Assembly: GCA_041071465.1 (NCBI GenBank)
Contig: CP163498.1
Coordinates: 4,668,001 to 4,732,000, forward strand
Source: Pseudomonas putida
GTDB lineage: Bacteria; Pseudomonadota; Gammaproteobacteria; Pseudomonadales; Pseudomonadaceae
Direction: 5' to 3'
DNA length: 64,000 nt
Shown: positions 46,602-54,810 of the stretch, piece by piece
Position numbering within the stretch: the stretch's first letter is position 1
How the letters are laid out: the number at the start of each line of letters is the position of its first letter
Program-made: the position numbers and the translations under genes
The notes under the pieces: model-generated
The model's input: only the letters and a program-made list of their open reading frames with translations
Database searches by the model: none
What the model was told of the DNA's origin: nothing

Positions 46602-47951
46602 ATGACCACTGAACAGAACGCCAGCCTCGGGGTGTTCGACACCCCTGCGCGCGTCCAGCAACGCACCCGCACCCGTTTCATGATCCTGGCGCTGATTTCC
46701 GGCGGTACCATGATCAACTACCTCGATCGCAGCGTGATGGGTATTGCCGCGCCGAGTATCAGTGCTGACTTGGGCCTGAACGCAGCGATGATGGGGGTGA
46801 TCTTTTCCGCCTTTTCCTGGACCTACGCCGCTGCGCAGATTCCGGGCGGCATCCTCATCGACCGGCTGGGCACCAAGCTCACTTACTGGCTGGCACTGAC
46901 CTTGTGGTCGCTGTTCACCGGGCTGCAAGGGCTGGCGCAGGGCTTCCTGTCGTTGCTGGGCATGCGCTTTCTGGTGGGGATGACTGAAGCACCATGCTTT
47001 CCCACCAACAGCCGGGTGGTGGCCACCTGGTTCCCGCAGAGCGAGCGGGCCAGGGCGACCGGTATCTACACCTTTGCCGAATACACCGGGCTGGCGTTTC
47101 TGACCCCGCTGCTGTTCTGGGTGCTGCACGCTTACGGCTGGCGTTTCCTGCTGCTGGCGGTCGGCCTGATGGGCATCCTCTATGGCCTGGTGTGGTGGCG
47201 CAAATACCACGAGCCACACCAGTCGACCACGGCCAACCAGGCCGAGCTGGACTACATCGCCGCTGGCGGTGGGGTGATAGATGGTGGGCAGAAAGCCACG
47301 TCGTTCCGCTGGTCGCAGATTCCGGCGTTGCTCAAGCACCGCAACATGCTGGGCATCTGCCTGGGCCAGTTCGCCTGCAATTCGACCAACGTGTTCTTCC
47401 TCACCTGGTTCCCCACCTACCTGGTGACCGAGCGGCACATGCCCTGGCTCAAGGTCGGCTGGGTAGCGGTGCTGCCATTCATTGCCGCCTCGCTGGGCAC
47501 GCTGGTCGGCGGTTGGCTGTCTGACGCGTTGCTGCGCCGCGGCTACTCGCTGAACGTGGCGCGCAAGCTGCCGGTAATCGCCGGGTTGCTTACCGCGTCG
47601 GTGATCGTGCTGGCCAACTACGTCGAGTCCGACGCGCTGGTGATTGCCATCCTGTGCATCGCCTACTTTGCCCAGGGCATGTCGGCGCTGGCCTGGATGA
47701 TCGTGTCCGATATCGCCCCCAAAGGCCTGCTGGGCCTCAGCGGCGGCTTGTTCAACCTGTTCGCCAACGCAGCAGGCATCGTCACGCCGTTGACCATCGG
47801 CATCATCGTCTCGCTGACAGGCTCGTTCGTCTGGGCCTTGGCATTCGTGTCGTCGATCACCGTACTCGGTGCGCTGTGCTACCTGTTCATGGTCAGCGAC
47901 CTGCGTCGCTTGCCGGAGATTCCTTCAGTCGAAAATGGAGCAAAACAATGA
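46602..47951 (+). CDS. MFS transporter, ACS family (sugar-acid-type)
   Basis: A 449-residue carrier with twelve helices. It shows the ACS signature after helix 1 (TMINYLDRSVMGIAAPSISADLGL) and the loop GGILIDRLGTKLTYW, then RFLVGMTEAPCFPTNSRVVATWFPQSERARATG. This subfamily carries hexuronates, glucarate, galactonate and other organic anions in symport with protons. It probably brings in the compound processed by the neighbouring lactonase, SDR and isomerase. The stop overlaps the SDR start by four bases (ATGA), so the two are translationally coupled. Confidence 0.9.
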   Translation: MTTEQNASLGVFDTPARVQQRTRTRFMILALISGGTMINYLDRSVMGIAAPSISADLGLNAAMMGVIFSAFSWTYAAAQIPGGILIDRLGTKLTYWLALTLWSLFTGLQGLAQGFLSLLGMRFLVGMTEAPCFPTNSRVVATWFPQSERARATGIYTFAEYTGLAFLTPLLFWVLHAYGWRFLLLAVGLMGILYGLVWWRKYHEPHQSTTANQAELDYIAAGGGVIDGGQKATSFRWSQIPALLKHRNMLGICLGQFACNSTNVFFLTWFPTYLVTERHMPWLKVGWVAVLPFIAASLGTLVGGWLSDALLRRGYSLNVARKLPVIAGLLTASVIVLANYVESDALVIAILCIAYFAQGMSALAWMIVSDIAPKGLLGLSGGLFNLFANAAGIVTPLTIGIIVSLTGSFVWALAFVSSITVLGALCYLFMVSDLRRLPEIPSVENGAKQ

Positions 47952-48688
47952 GCCAGTACCTGCAAGGCCAGACCGCAATCGTCACCGGAGGGATGCGTGG
48001 CATCGGCCTGGCGATTGCCCAGCGCCTGCATGCCGCCGGCGCCCAGGTTGTGATCTGGGACCTCGCCGTGGAGGGTTGGAGCAACGCGGAAAACGGCTTT
48101 GAGCCCGTGCTGCGCCAGGCGGTGGATGTATCGTCGCTGGCCTCGGTAGAGACAGCCTTCGCCGAGACGCTGAAGCGTATAGGGCAGGTGCAGATTCTGG
48201 TCAACAACGCTGGCATCAATGGCCCTGTGGTTTCGTCGTGGGAGTACCCGCCAGAGGCCTGGGACAAGGTCATCGCCATTGACCTGAACGGCGTGTTCTA
48301 TTGCTGCCGTACCGCCATCCCGCATATGCGTGACAACGGCTACGGGCGCATCGTCAATATCGCCTCCATGGCCGGCAAGGATGGCGTGCAGTACATCTCG
48401 GCCTATTCGGCAGCCAAGGCTGGGGTCATCGCCTTTACCAAGGCAGCGGCCAAGGAGCTGGCGCAGGACGGCGTGCTGCTCAACTGCGTGGCACCGGCCA
48501 TGGTCGAGACCCCGCTGATGGCCGAGATGACGGCCGAGCACATTGCCGCGAGCAAGGCCAAGATCCCCATGGGGCGGTTCCTCAAGGCCGAGGAGATCGC
48601 CAATATGGTCAGCTGGATTGCCGGGCCGGAGTGCAGCTTTACCACCGGCTTCGTCTTCGACCTCAGCGGCGGGAGGGCGACCTATTGA
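47948..48688 (+). CDS. Short-chain dehydrogenase/reductase
   Basis: A 246-residue classical SDR. The cofactor motif is TGGMRGIG (residues 13-20), with NNAG at 86-89, the catalytic serine in NIASMAG (Ser140) and YSAAK (Tyr153, Lys157). The acidic residue at the end of strand 2 (VVIWDLAV) favours NAD over NADP. Closest in type to sugar or FabG-like dehydrogenases. Its predicted role is oxidation of a polyol, sugar or hydroxyacid in the pathway of this operon, giving the lactone or ketone. It overlaps both neighbours: ATGA with the transporter and TTGA with the isomerase. Confidence 0.9.
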   Translation: MSQYLQGQTAIVTGGMRGIGLAIAQRLHAAGAQVVIWDLAVEGWSNAENGFEPVLRQAVDVSSLASVETAFAETLKRIGQVQILVNNAGINGPVVSSWEYPPEAWDKVIAIDLNGVFYCCRTAIPHMRDNGYGRIVNIASMAGKDGVQYISAYSAAKAGVIAFTKAAAKELAQDGVLLNCVAPAMVETPLMAEMTAEHIAASKAKIPMGRFLKAEEIANMVSWIAGPECSFTTGFVFDLSGGRATY

Positions 48689-49515
48689 ATGGCCTGGGCG
48701 TGGCGCACCTCACCGCCCTGGAACTGGCGCCGGCCAGGCTGGTACGTGAGGCGCGGCGCGCGGGCTTTAGCGCGGTTGGGCTGCGCCTGCACCCGGTGAT
48801 GCCGGGTGCACAGGCGTACCCGGTTGCGCCGGGTAGCCAGGCGCTGCGCGAACTGCGGGCGGTGATGGCGGGTGAAGGTGTGCGTGTTACCGATATCGAG
48901 TTTGTTGCATTGACGGCACAGGCACAGGTTGCCGATTACCAACCGCTGTTGGCCGCAGGTGCCGAGCTGGGGGCGCTGAGCCTGACGGTGTCCGGGGACG
49001 ACGACGATGTAGCGCGGCTGACCGGCAATTTCGCGGCGCTGTGTGAACTGGCGCGTGGTCATGGCCTGCGTGTGGACCTGGAGTTCATGCGCTGGCGGCC
49101 AGTGGCAACCCTGCAACAGGCATGCACGGTTGTGACAGGGGCGGGGCAGGACAACGGCGGCGTACTGGTCGATGCCTTGCACCTGTTCCGCTCCGGTGGC
49201 CAGGTGGCCGACCTCGCCGGGGTCGATCCGCGTCTGCTGCGTGCGGTGCAGCTGTGTGATGCGCCGTTGCTGGCGCCCGTAGAGGAGCTGATCATCGCGG
49301 AAGCGCGTGAGGGCCGTATGCTGCCGGGGCAAGGGCAACTGCCGCTGGCCGCGTTGGTGGCGGCGTTACCGACGCAGCTGTGCGTCAGTGTAGAGGTGCC
49401 ATCCGCTGGCGTGCCCGCAGAACAGCGGTTACAAGCGGCGGCACGAGTAACCCAGGCGTGGTTGCAGGGCAGGCGGCGGTTCCCGTCCACCCTGCAGGCC
49501 GCCGGTCATTCCTGA
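48685..49515 (+). CDS. Sugar-phosphate isomerase/epimerase-like TIM-barrel protein
   Basis: A 276-residue protein of the AP-endonuclease-2 / xylose-isomerase-like fold. The start is TTG at 48685 with GGGAGGG eight bases upstream and overlaps the SDR stop (TTGA). Typical elements are ARRAGFSAVGLRLHPVMPG, DLEFMRWRPVATLQQACTVV, GVLVDALHLFRSGG (metal-binding histidine) and VQLCDAP. The family contains isomerases, epimerases and 3-dehydroshikimate dehydratases. As the last gene of the operon it may isomerise or dehydrate the product of the lactonase. Substrate unknown. The 3' end overlaps the convergent RidA gene by ten bases. Confidence 0.82.
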   Translation: MNGLGVAHLTALELAPARLVREARRAGFSAVGLRLHPVMPGAQAYPVAPGSQALRELRAVMAGEGVRVTDIEFVALTAQAQVADYQPLLAAGAELGALSLTVSGDDDDVARLTGNFAALCELARGHGLRVDLEFMRWRPVATLQQACTVVTGAGQDNGGVLVDALHLFRSGGQVADLAGVDPRLLRAVQLCDAPLLAPVEELIIAEAREGRMLPGQGQLPLAALVAALPTQLCVSVEVPSAGVPAEQRLQAAARVTQAWLQGRRRFPSTLQAAGHS

Positions 49516-49922
49516 TCGGGCACCACGGCGATCACGTCGATCTCCATCAGCCACTCGGCCTGGGCCAACCCGGCGACCACCAAGCCGGTGGAGATCGGGA
49601 ATACGCCCTTCAGCCACTTGCCCACTTCCTTGTACACCGGCTCGCGGAAGCGCGGGTCGGTGATGTAAGTGGTGGTCTTGACGATGTGCGACAGGTCCGA
49701 GCCAGCTTCTTCAAGCAGTTGCTTGACGTTCTTCATTGCTTGTTCGGTTTGCGCCTGCGGGTTACCCAGGCCCACCAGTTTGCCTTCGAAGTCGGTACCT
49801 ACCTGGCCTCGCACATAAATGGTGTTGCCGGCCCGCACGGCCTGGCACAGGTCGTTGTCCAGGGTCTGGTTGGGGTAGGTTTCCTTGGTGTTGAACATGC
49901 GGATGCGAGTATGGGTAGGCAT
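49506..49922 (-). CDS. RidA-family (YjgF/YER057c/UK114) enamine/imine deaminase
   Basis: A 138-residue RidA-family protein. The family arginine and glutamate positions are in NTIYVRGQVGTDFEG and the C-terminal AEWLMEIDVIAVVPD, with the typical QTEQAMKNVKQLLEEAGSDLSHIVKTTTYITDPRFREPVYKE in the middle. Family members hydrolyse reactive 2-aminoacrylate-type enamines or imines, or act in specific catabolic pathways. It follows the flavin monooxygenase with a one-base stop/start overlap (TGATG), so the two are made together. Its likely job is hydrolysis of the imine that oxidation of an amine would give. Precise Rid subfamily not determined. Confidence 0.9.
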   Translation of the reverse strand: MPTHTRIRMFNTKETYPNQTLDNDLCQAVRAGNTIYVRGQVGTDFEGKLVGLGNPQAQTEQAMKNVKQLLEEAGSDLSHIVKTTTYITDPRFREPVYKEVGKWLKGVFPISTGLVVAGLAQAEWLMEIDVIAVVPDQE

Positions 49923-51241
49923 CAGTGGGCTCCGAGGGTGCTGACGTTGCTGATCATGTTGGTTTGCTGCTCATCCGCTTCGCGCTGTTCGCGGTCGCGG
50001 TAGGCCAGGTAGGTGCGTTGCGTGGCGATGTGGCCAGCGACGTGCTTGGCGTCGTGCCACACGCCCCAGATGAACGACGAGCCACGGCGGGACAACCACG
50101 GCAGGCCAAGGAAGTACACGCCGGGTTCGCGGGCCACGCCGCGTTGGTGCTGGGGCTTGCCGTTGGCATCGAAGGTGTCCACCTGCAGCCAGCTGAAGTC
50201 CACGCCGTAACCGGTAGCCCAGATGATGCTGCTGACGCCGGCCTTGGCCAGGTCCAATTGCTGCAGCGGGTTGCTCATGCAGGCCGGGTCGGCCAGGCGT
50301 GTGCGGGCTTCGGGTTCTTCCGGCAGGTCCAGGCCGTTGCATTCGATGTAGGCATCGGCGGCATCCAGCAGGGCCAGGTAGTTTTCATCGCCGCGGTTGA
50401 TGTTCTCGACCAGGTTGTCCTGGAAGTGCGCCACGCCGTTCTCGAACGACTGGGTCAGGCCGACCAGGGTCATACCCTGGTGGGCGAGGGCGCGGAAGTC
50501 CACGGTGTGGCCGCCACGGGCGCCGCTGACGGCGATCGTCACGTGCTCGCGTCCGGGCTTGGCGATTTCTGCGTCCCACTCACCCAGCACGCCCAGCCAC
50601 CAGCAGAAGTCGCGGTTGCGGTAGGCACGCGGCGGGCGGTCGTGGGCGCCGACCGACAGGTACACCTGGCGCCCGGCGCGCATCAGCTCTTCGGCAATCT
50701 GCACGCCGGAGGAACCGGCACCAACCACCAATACCGCGCCCTCGGGCAGTTGCTCTGGGTTGAAGTAGGCGGCGGAGTGGATCTGATGCAGGTTGCTGTC
50801 TTTAGGCGCAATGGCCGGGATCACCGGCTTCTGGAACGGGCCGGTGGCGGCGACCACTCGGTTGGCGCGAATCACGCCTTCATTGGTTTCGATGGTGAAG
50901 CCGGGGCGGTCGCTGTTACGAACTACGCGCTTTACTTCAATGCCGGTGCGTACCGGCAGGTTGTACTTGCGTACGTACTGCTCGAAGTAGTCGGCCACCT
51001 GGTCCTTGCCTGCGAAGGCGTCGGCGTCGAGGTTGAATTCCAGCCCCGGGAAGCGGTCGTGCCAGACCGGGCCGTTGGCGACCAGCGAGTCCCAGCGGCC
51101 AGTGCGCCATGCCTCGGCGATACGGTTGCGCTCCAGCACCAGGTGCGGCACGCCAAGCTTGCTCAGGTGTTCGCTCATGGCCACGCCGGCCTGGCCGGCG
51201 CCGACGACGAGGGTGTCGATTTCGAGGTTGTTCAGTGTCAT
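49922..51241 (-). CDS. Flavin-dependent monooxygenase (FMO/CzcO-like)
   Basis: A 439-residue FAD/NADPH enzyme from MTLNNLEIDT. The FAD fold is LVVGAGQAGVAMSEHLSKLG. The FMO-type motif is GPFQKPVIP, and the NADPH fold is VLVVGAGSSGVQIAEELMRAG. The late motif IIWATGYGVDFSW is the FATGY-type hallmark. The C-terminus has RGVAREPGVYFLGLPWLSRRGSSFIWGVWHDAKHVAGHIA. It would oxidise an amine, sulfide or ketone. The frame remains open well upstream over the DUF1028 gene on the other strand, but only this start has family similarity. It is paired with RidA and divergent from DUF1028/ArgE-like genes. Substrate unknown. Confidence 0.87.
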   Translation of the reverse strand: MTLNNLEIDTLVVGAGQAGVAMSEHLSKLGVPHLVLERNRIAEAWRTGRWDSLVANGPVWHDRFPGLEFNLDADAFAGKDQVADYFEQYVRKYNLPVRTGIEVKRVVRNSDRPGFTIETNEGVIRANRVVAATGPFQKPVIPAIAPKDSNLHQIHSAAYFNPEQLPEGAVLVVGAGSSGVQIAEELMRAGRQVYLSVGAHDRPPRAYRNRDFCWWLGVLGEWDAEIAKPGREHVTIAVSGARGGHTVDFRALAHQGMTLVGLTQSFENGVAHFQDNLVENINRGDENYLALLDAADAYIECNGLDLPEEPEARTRLADPACMSNPLQQLDLAKAGVSSIIWATGYGVDFSWLQVDTFDANGKPQHQRGVAREPGVYFLGLPWLSRRGSSFIWGVWHDAKHVAGHIATQRTYLAYRDREQREADEQQTNMISNVSTLGAH

Positions 51242-51544
51242 GTCCGAGCCCTTGTTCAGGCGGTTGTTGTCAGGTCGGTTTGGAGGACCGCCGTTGTCTG
51301 GAGCCAGACTAGGGATGCGGCACGAATGGCGAAAATAGTATTTAGCTGGTGCTTGCCGATAAAACGGCGAAGGCCTTGAATTGCATGGCCTGTAGCAAAC
51401 TTTAAGGGGGTTTTCGTGTGGTGTTTGGCGCACTTTTGCGGGCTTAGTTTTTTCCTGCTCAAAGCACAGGAAAATGTTTGTTTCGTGGGGTAGAAGGTTG
51501 CGCCCAGAATGCCCTGCATCGCACAGGACAACAGGAGCTTCACC
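51242..51544. other. Divergent promoter region between monooxygenase and DUF1028 genes
   Basis: 303 bases with the promoters for both directions. A clearly AT-richer stretch lies around 51330-51345 and another around 51440-51480. I could not identify a convincing inverted repeat or a sigma-54 -24/-12 site. No regulator gene is adjacent, so the controlling protein must lie elsewhere. Confidence 0.55.
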
Positions 51545-52222
51545 ATGACCTTCTCCATCATTGGCCGCTGCCAGGAAACCGGCCAGGTCGGCATCGCCAT
51601 CAGCTCGTCGAGCATCGCCGTAGGCGCCCGTTGCCCGTGGGTGCGCGCCGGTGTAGGCGCGGTCTCTACCCAGAACATCACCCTGCCGGCACTGGGCCCG
51701 CAGATTCTCGATGCCATGGAGCAAGGCCAGTTGCCACCCGCCGCGGCCCTGGACCGGGTGCTGAGTGCCAACGGCTGGAGTGAGTATCGCCAGGTCACGG
51801 TGATCGACAGCCAGGGGCAAGTGGCGCTGTTCACGGGGCGCGAAGCGCTGGGTACACACAATGCGGTGGCCGGCGAACACTGCGCAGCGGCGGGCAACCT
51901 GCTGTCTTCTACCCAGGTAATAGAGGCCATGGTGCTGGCTTTCGAGCAGGCGGGTGGGCACCTGGCCGACCGCCTGCTGGCGGCCATGCACGCGGCGATG
52001 GCCGCCGGTGGCGAAGCCGGGCCGGTGCACTCGGCGGCGTTGAAGATTGCTGGCGAACTGACCTGGCCACTGGTGGACCTGCGCGTCGACTGGGCCGATG
52101 CAGACCCGATCGGTGTGCTCGATGGCTTGTGGCAAGCCTATCGGCCACAGATGCAGGACTATGTCACCCGCGCCCTCAACCCGACCGCCGCGCCAAGCTA
52201 CGGGGTGCCAGGCGATGAGTGA
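51545..52222 (+). CDS. DUF1028 family protein (Ntn-hydrolase-like)
   Basis: A 225-residue protein that begins MTFSIIGRCQETGQVGIAISSSSIAVGARCPWVRAGVGAVSTQNITLPALG, the DUF1028 hallmark (GxAxSS...GxGAVxTQ). Structures of the family show an Ntn-hydrolase fold, so peptidase or amidase activity is plausible though unproven. The body contains VLSANGWSEYRQVTVIDSQGQVALFTGREA. The gene overlaps the ArgE-like gene by eight bases. It often lies near amidases and deacylases, which supports a part in breaking an amide bond. Confidence 0.88.
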   Translation: MTFSIIGRCQETGQVGIAISSSSIAVGARCPWVRAGVGAVSTQNITLPALGPQILDAMEQGQLPPAAALDRVLSANGWSEYRQVTVIDSQGQVALFTGREALGTHNAVAGEHCAAAGNLLSSTQVIEAMVLAFEQAGGHLADRLLAAMHAAMAAGGEAGPVHSAALKIAGELTWPLVDLRVDWADADPIGVLDGLWQAYRPQMQDYVTRALNPTAAPSYGVPGDE

Positions 52223-53375
52223 ATTTGCCAGCCGCGCGCTGCTGGCCCGGCTGATCGGCTTTGCCACGGTCAGCCGGGACTCCAACCTTCAGCTGATCGG
52301 CTTTATCCGTGATTACCTGGCGGAACTGGGGGTGGAAAGCGAACTGTTCCATAACCCGGAGGGCACCAAGGCCAACCTGTTCGCCACCATCGGCCCCAAG
52401 GACGTAGGCGGCGTGGTGCTGTCGGGGCACACAGATGTAGTGCCGGTGGATGGCCAGGCCTGGAGCGTCGAGCCGTTCGCCCTGAGCGAACGCGACGGGC
52501 GCCTGTATGGTCGCGGCACGGCTGACATGAAAGGTTTCATCGCGTCGGTGCTGGCAGCCGTGCCCGCGTTCCTCGCCCAGCCGTTGCGCATGCCCGTGCA
52601 CCTGGCGTTCTCCTACGACGAGGAAGTCGGTTGCCTGGGCGTACGCTCGATGCTGGAAGCCCTCGAACAGCGCCCGCACAAACCCCGACTGTGCCTGATT
52701 GGCGAACCCACCGAGCTCAAGCCGGTGCTGGGGCACAAGGGCAAGCTGGCAATGCGCTGCCAGGTGCATGGCGCGGCCTGCCACTCGGCGTATGCGCCGT
52801 CTGGGGTGAATGCCATCGAGTACGCGGCGAAACTGATCGGCAAGTTGGGTGACATCGGTGATGCACTGGCCTTGCCGCAGCATCATGACGAGCGCTTCGA
52901 CCCGCCGTTTTCCACGGTGCAGACCGGGGTAATCAAAGGGGGCAGGGCGCTGAACATCGTGCCCGCCGAATGTGAATTCGATTTTGAAGTGCGCGCGCTG
53001 CCAGGGTTCGAGGCGCAGGCGGTGGCCGATCAGTTGCAGACTTATGCAGAGGCCGAGTTGCTGCCGCGTATGCGCAAGGTCAATGCCGCCAGCGCCATTC
53101 GCCTGGAGCCGCTGAGCGCCTATCCGGGGCTGGCCACACCGCAGGACAGTGAGGCTGCGCGGCTGGTGGCATTGCTCAGTGGCTCGAATGAGTTCGGCAC
53201 GGTGGCGTTCGGTACCGAAGGCGGCTTGTTCGACCAGGCCGGCATCCCGACCGTGGTGTGCGGGCCTGGCAGCATGGACCAGGGGCACAAGCCGGATGAG
53301 TTTGTCAGTGTGGAGCAGTTGCAGGGCTGTGATGCCATGCTGCTCAGGCTGGTCGATTACCTCAAGCAGGATTGA
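52215..53375 (+). CDS. ArgE-like M20 deacylase (acetylornithine deacetylase family)
   Basis: A 386-residue M20 metallopeptidase-family enzyme. The two-metal centre is visible in LSGHTDVVPVDG (His72, Asp74), GRGTADMKGF (Asp104), FSYDEEVGC (Glu136, Glu137), and late FGTEGGLFDQAGIPTVVCGPGSMDQGHKPDEFVSVEQL. The last block fits the acetylornithine deacetylase type. The location next to a monooxygenase, RidA and DUF1028 argues against arginine biosynthesis and for removal of an acyl group from a catabolic substrate. P. putida usually makes ornithine by the cyclic ArgJ pathway, which supports that. Overlap with DUF1028 indicates coupling. Confidence 0.88.
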   Translation: MSEFASRALLARLIGFATVSRDSNLQLIGFIRDYLAELGVESELFHNPEGTKANLFATIGPKDVGGVVLSGHTDVVPVDGQAWSVEPFALSERDGRLYGRGTADMKGFIASVLAAVPAFLAQPLRMPVHLAFSYDEEVGCLGVRSMLEALEQRPHKPRLCLIGEPTELKPVLGHKGKLAMRCQVHGAACHSAYAPSGVNAIEYAAKLIGKLGDIGDALALPQHHDERFDPPFSTVQTGVIKGGRALNIVPAECEFDFEVRALPGFEAQAVADQLQTYAEAELLPRMRKVNAASAIRLEPLSAYPGLATPQDSEAARLVALLSGSNEFGTVAFGTEGGLFDQAGIPTVVCGPGSMDQGHKPDEFVSVEQLQGCDAMLLRLVDYLKQD

Positions 53376-53388
53376 TAGCTGTGGCGTC

Positions 53389-53408
53389 TTCGCGGGTACA
53401 CCCGCGAA
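53389..53408. terminator. GC-rich hairpin between convergent ArgE-like and porin genes
   Basis: TTCGCGGGT and ACCCGCGAA form a nine-base stem with a two-base gap, 14 bases after the deacylase stop and 26 bases before the porin gene's end. It lacks a T-run, so it is either a REP remnant or a weak bidirectional terminator. Confidence 0.6.
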
Positions 53409-53433
53409 TGGGCCACAGCGAGGCCCTGGCGAA

Positions 53434-54702
53434 TCAGAAGGTAGCCTTGACCTGCAGGCCCACCACCAGCGCGTTGTCGATGTCCTTCCCCGAGAACGCC
53501 CCTGGCTCGATGATGTATTGCACATCTGGGCGCAGGTTCAGCCACGGTGTGGCCTGGTAGCCATAACTCAGTTCGATCAACTGCTCGGCACTGTCGATAT
53601 CGGGGAACTGCTGGCCAGCGTTGAAGGCGGCATCTTCAAGCACATCGCGGCTACGCGGATTAGGTACGGCACGGCCGTAACCCAGTGCCACGGTATCTTT
53701 CGGGCGGCCTTCGAACGGTTTGTACAGCACCACACCGGCACCATACCACTTGGTGAACGGCGAGGCGGCCTTGCTCGACGCCGAGTACTGGCCGAAGGCG
53801 TGCAGGCTACGGCCTGGCGAGCCCTGGTCGTTCCATACCGCCTGGTCGACCAGCAGGTAGTGGCCTGAGCGGCCGGATACTTCGTCGTCGCTGCCGATGC
53901 GTTTCACATCGGAGCTGTCGTAGTAGTAACCGAGCTTGTACTCGCCCGGCAGTTCACCCTGCAGCTTGTACACCAGCTCCACCGGTACCACGGTGCCGGT
54001 GGTGTGCTTGGGCCCCAGGTGCCAGGCGCGGCTGGAGTTGCCGTTGCTCTCGGGGTCTACGTTGAACGCCGCCACGCGCAGCTGCCAGGAAGGCGACAGG
54101 TCGTACTTCACCCGCACGCCGAGGTGAGCATTGGGGTAGTTGGTCCAGCCGCTGCCACCGGACATGTTCAGCGGGTGGCCGCAGAAGCCGGCGTTCATGA
54201 AGTTGCACAGGATGCCGCTGTCCAGGCCGCCGAGGTCGTTGCCCATGGCCATGTAGCCAAGCTTAACGTTGAGCGCCGGAGTGAACAGGGTACGCTCGTA
54301 GCTCAGCTCGGTCAGGCGGGTGTACAGGCCACCGAAGTTTTCCTGGATCGGCAGGCGGTTGCCTACCAGGTCTTCCGACGCGCTGTTACCGCGGCGGTCG
54401 TTGACGGTCAGCTGGACTTTGCCGCCGTTGTCCAGGCCGTACAGCTTCGACAGGTCGAACTGCACGCCCAGCTTGACGTTCTGCGAATAGCGCGCCGATC
54501 GGTGCAAACCACCGTGGGCGTTGTAGGCGGTTTCGCCGCTGTAGTCACCGGTGACTTTGACGCCGTCTTCTTCGAGTTGATGACGCAGGCCGCCCCAGTC
54601 GCCGGTCAGGGTGCTGCGGGTCAGCAGGTCGCCGTCGGCCAGGGCTGTGGTGCTGGCCAGGGCCAGCAGCAGGGTGGGGGTGATGCGAATTGCGGATGGC
54701 AT
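53434..54702 (-). CDS. OprB-family carbohydrate-type porin
   Basis: A 422-residue outer-membrane porin from MPSAIRITPT. The signal peptide ends at ALASTTALA (about residue 22), then DGDLLTRSTLTGDWGGLRHQLEEDGVKVTGDYSGETAYN, a hallmark of OprB (ST-LTGDWGG). The barrel ends in VGLQVKATF with a terminal phenylalanine. OprB channels pass sugars and polyols. Located directly downstream of the quinate dehydrogenase gene on the same strand, it is suited to bring quinate, shikimate or a sugar into the periplasm where the dehydrogenase works. A REP element separates the two genes. Confidence 0.92.
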   Translation of the reverse strand: MPSAIRITPTLLLALASTTALADGDLLTRSTLTGDWGGLRHQLEEDGVKVTGDYSGETAYNAHGGLHRSARYSQNVKLGVQFDLSKLYGLDNGGKVQLTVNDRRGNSASEDLVGNRLPIQENFGGLYTRLTELSYERTLFTPALNVKLGYMAMGNDLGGLDSGILCNFMNAGFCGHPLNMSGGSGWTNYPNAHLGVRVKYDLSPSWQLRVAAFNVDPESNGNSSRAWHLGPKHTTGTVVPVELVYKLQGELPGEYKLGYYYDSSDVKRIGSDDEVSGRSGHYLLVDQAVWNDQGSPGRSLHAFGQYSASSKAASPFTKWYGAGVVLYKPFEGRPKDTVALGYGRAVPNPRSRDVLEDAAFNAGQQFPDIDSAEQLIELSYGYQATPWLNLRPDVQYIIEPGAFSGKDIDNALVVGLQVKATF

Positions 54703-54731
54703 TGCTGAATCTCGGGTTGTCTTTGGGGCCA

Positions 54732-54797
54732 TTCGCGGGCAAACCCGTGCCTACATGGCCGCTGTGGGCCTTGTGGGAACGGGCGTGCTCGCGAAGA
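54732..54797. repeat. REP-type palindromes between quinate dehydrogenase and porin genes
   Basis: ATTCGCGGGCAAACCCGT and ACGGGCGTGCTCGCGAAG are inverted relatives around a central GCCGCTGTGGGC block. The element lies in the short gap between two genes on the same strand and may differentially stabilise the two parts of the message. Confidence 0.7.
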
Positions 54798-54810
54798 AGG
54801 CGACGCGGTC

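Noticed and set aside
45342..47438. Long minus-strand frame across the LysR start, amidohydrolase and transporter genes
   Set aside because: It crosses a promoter region and two well-conserved genes of the other strand. Only its last part coincides with the LysR region, in another frame. No domain is recognisable.
51242..52285. N-terminal extension of the flavin monooxygenase on the minus strand (to about 787 residues)
   Set aside because: The extra 347 codons are antisense to DUF1028 and cover the divergent promoter. The FAD motif sits at the normal distance from the inner ATG at 51241.
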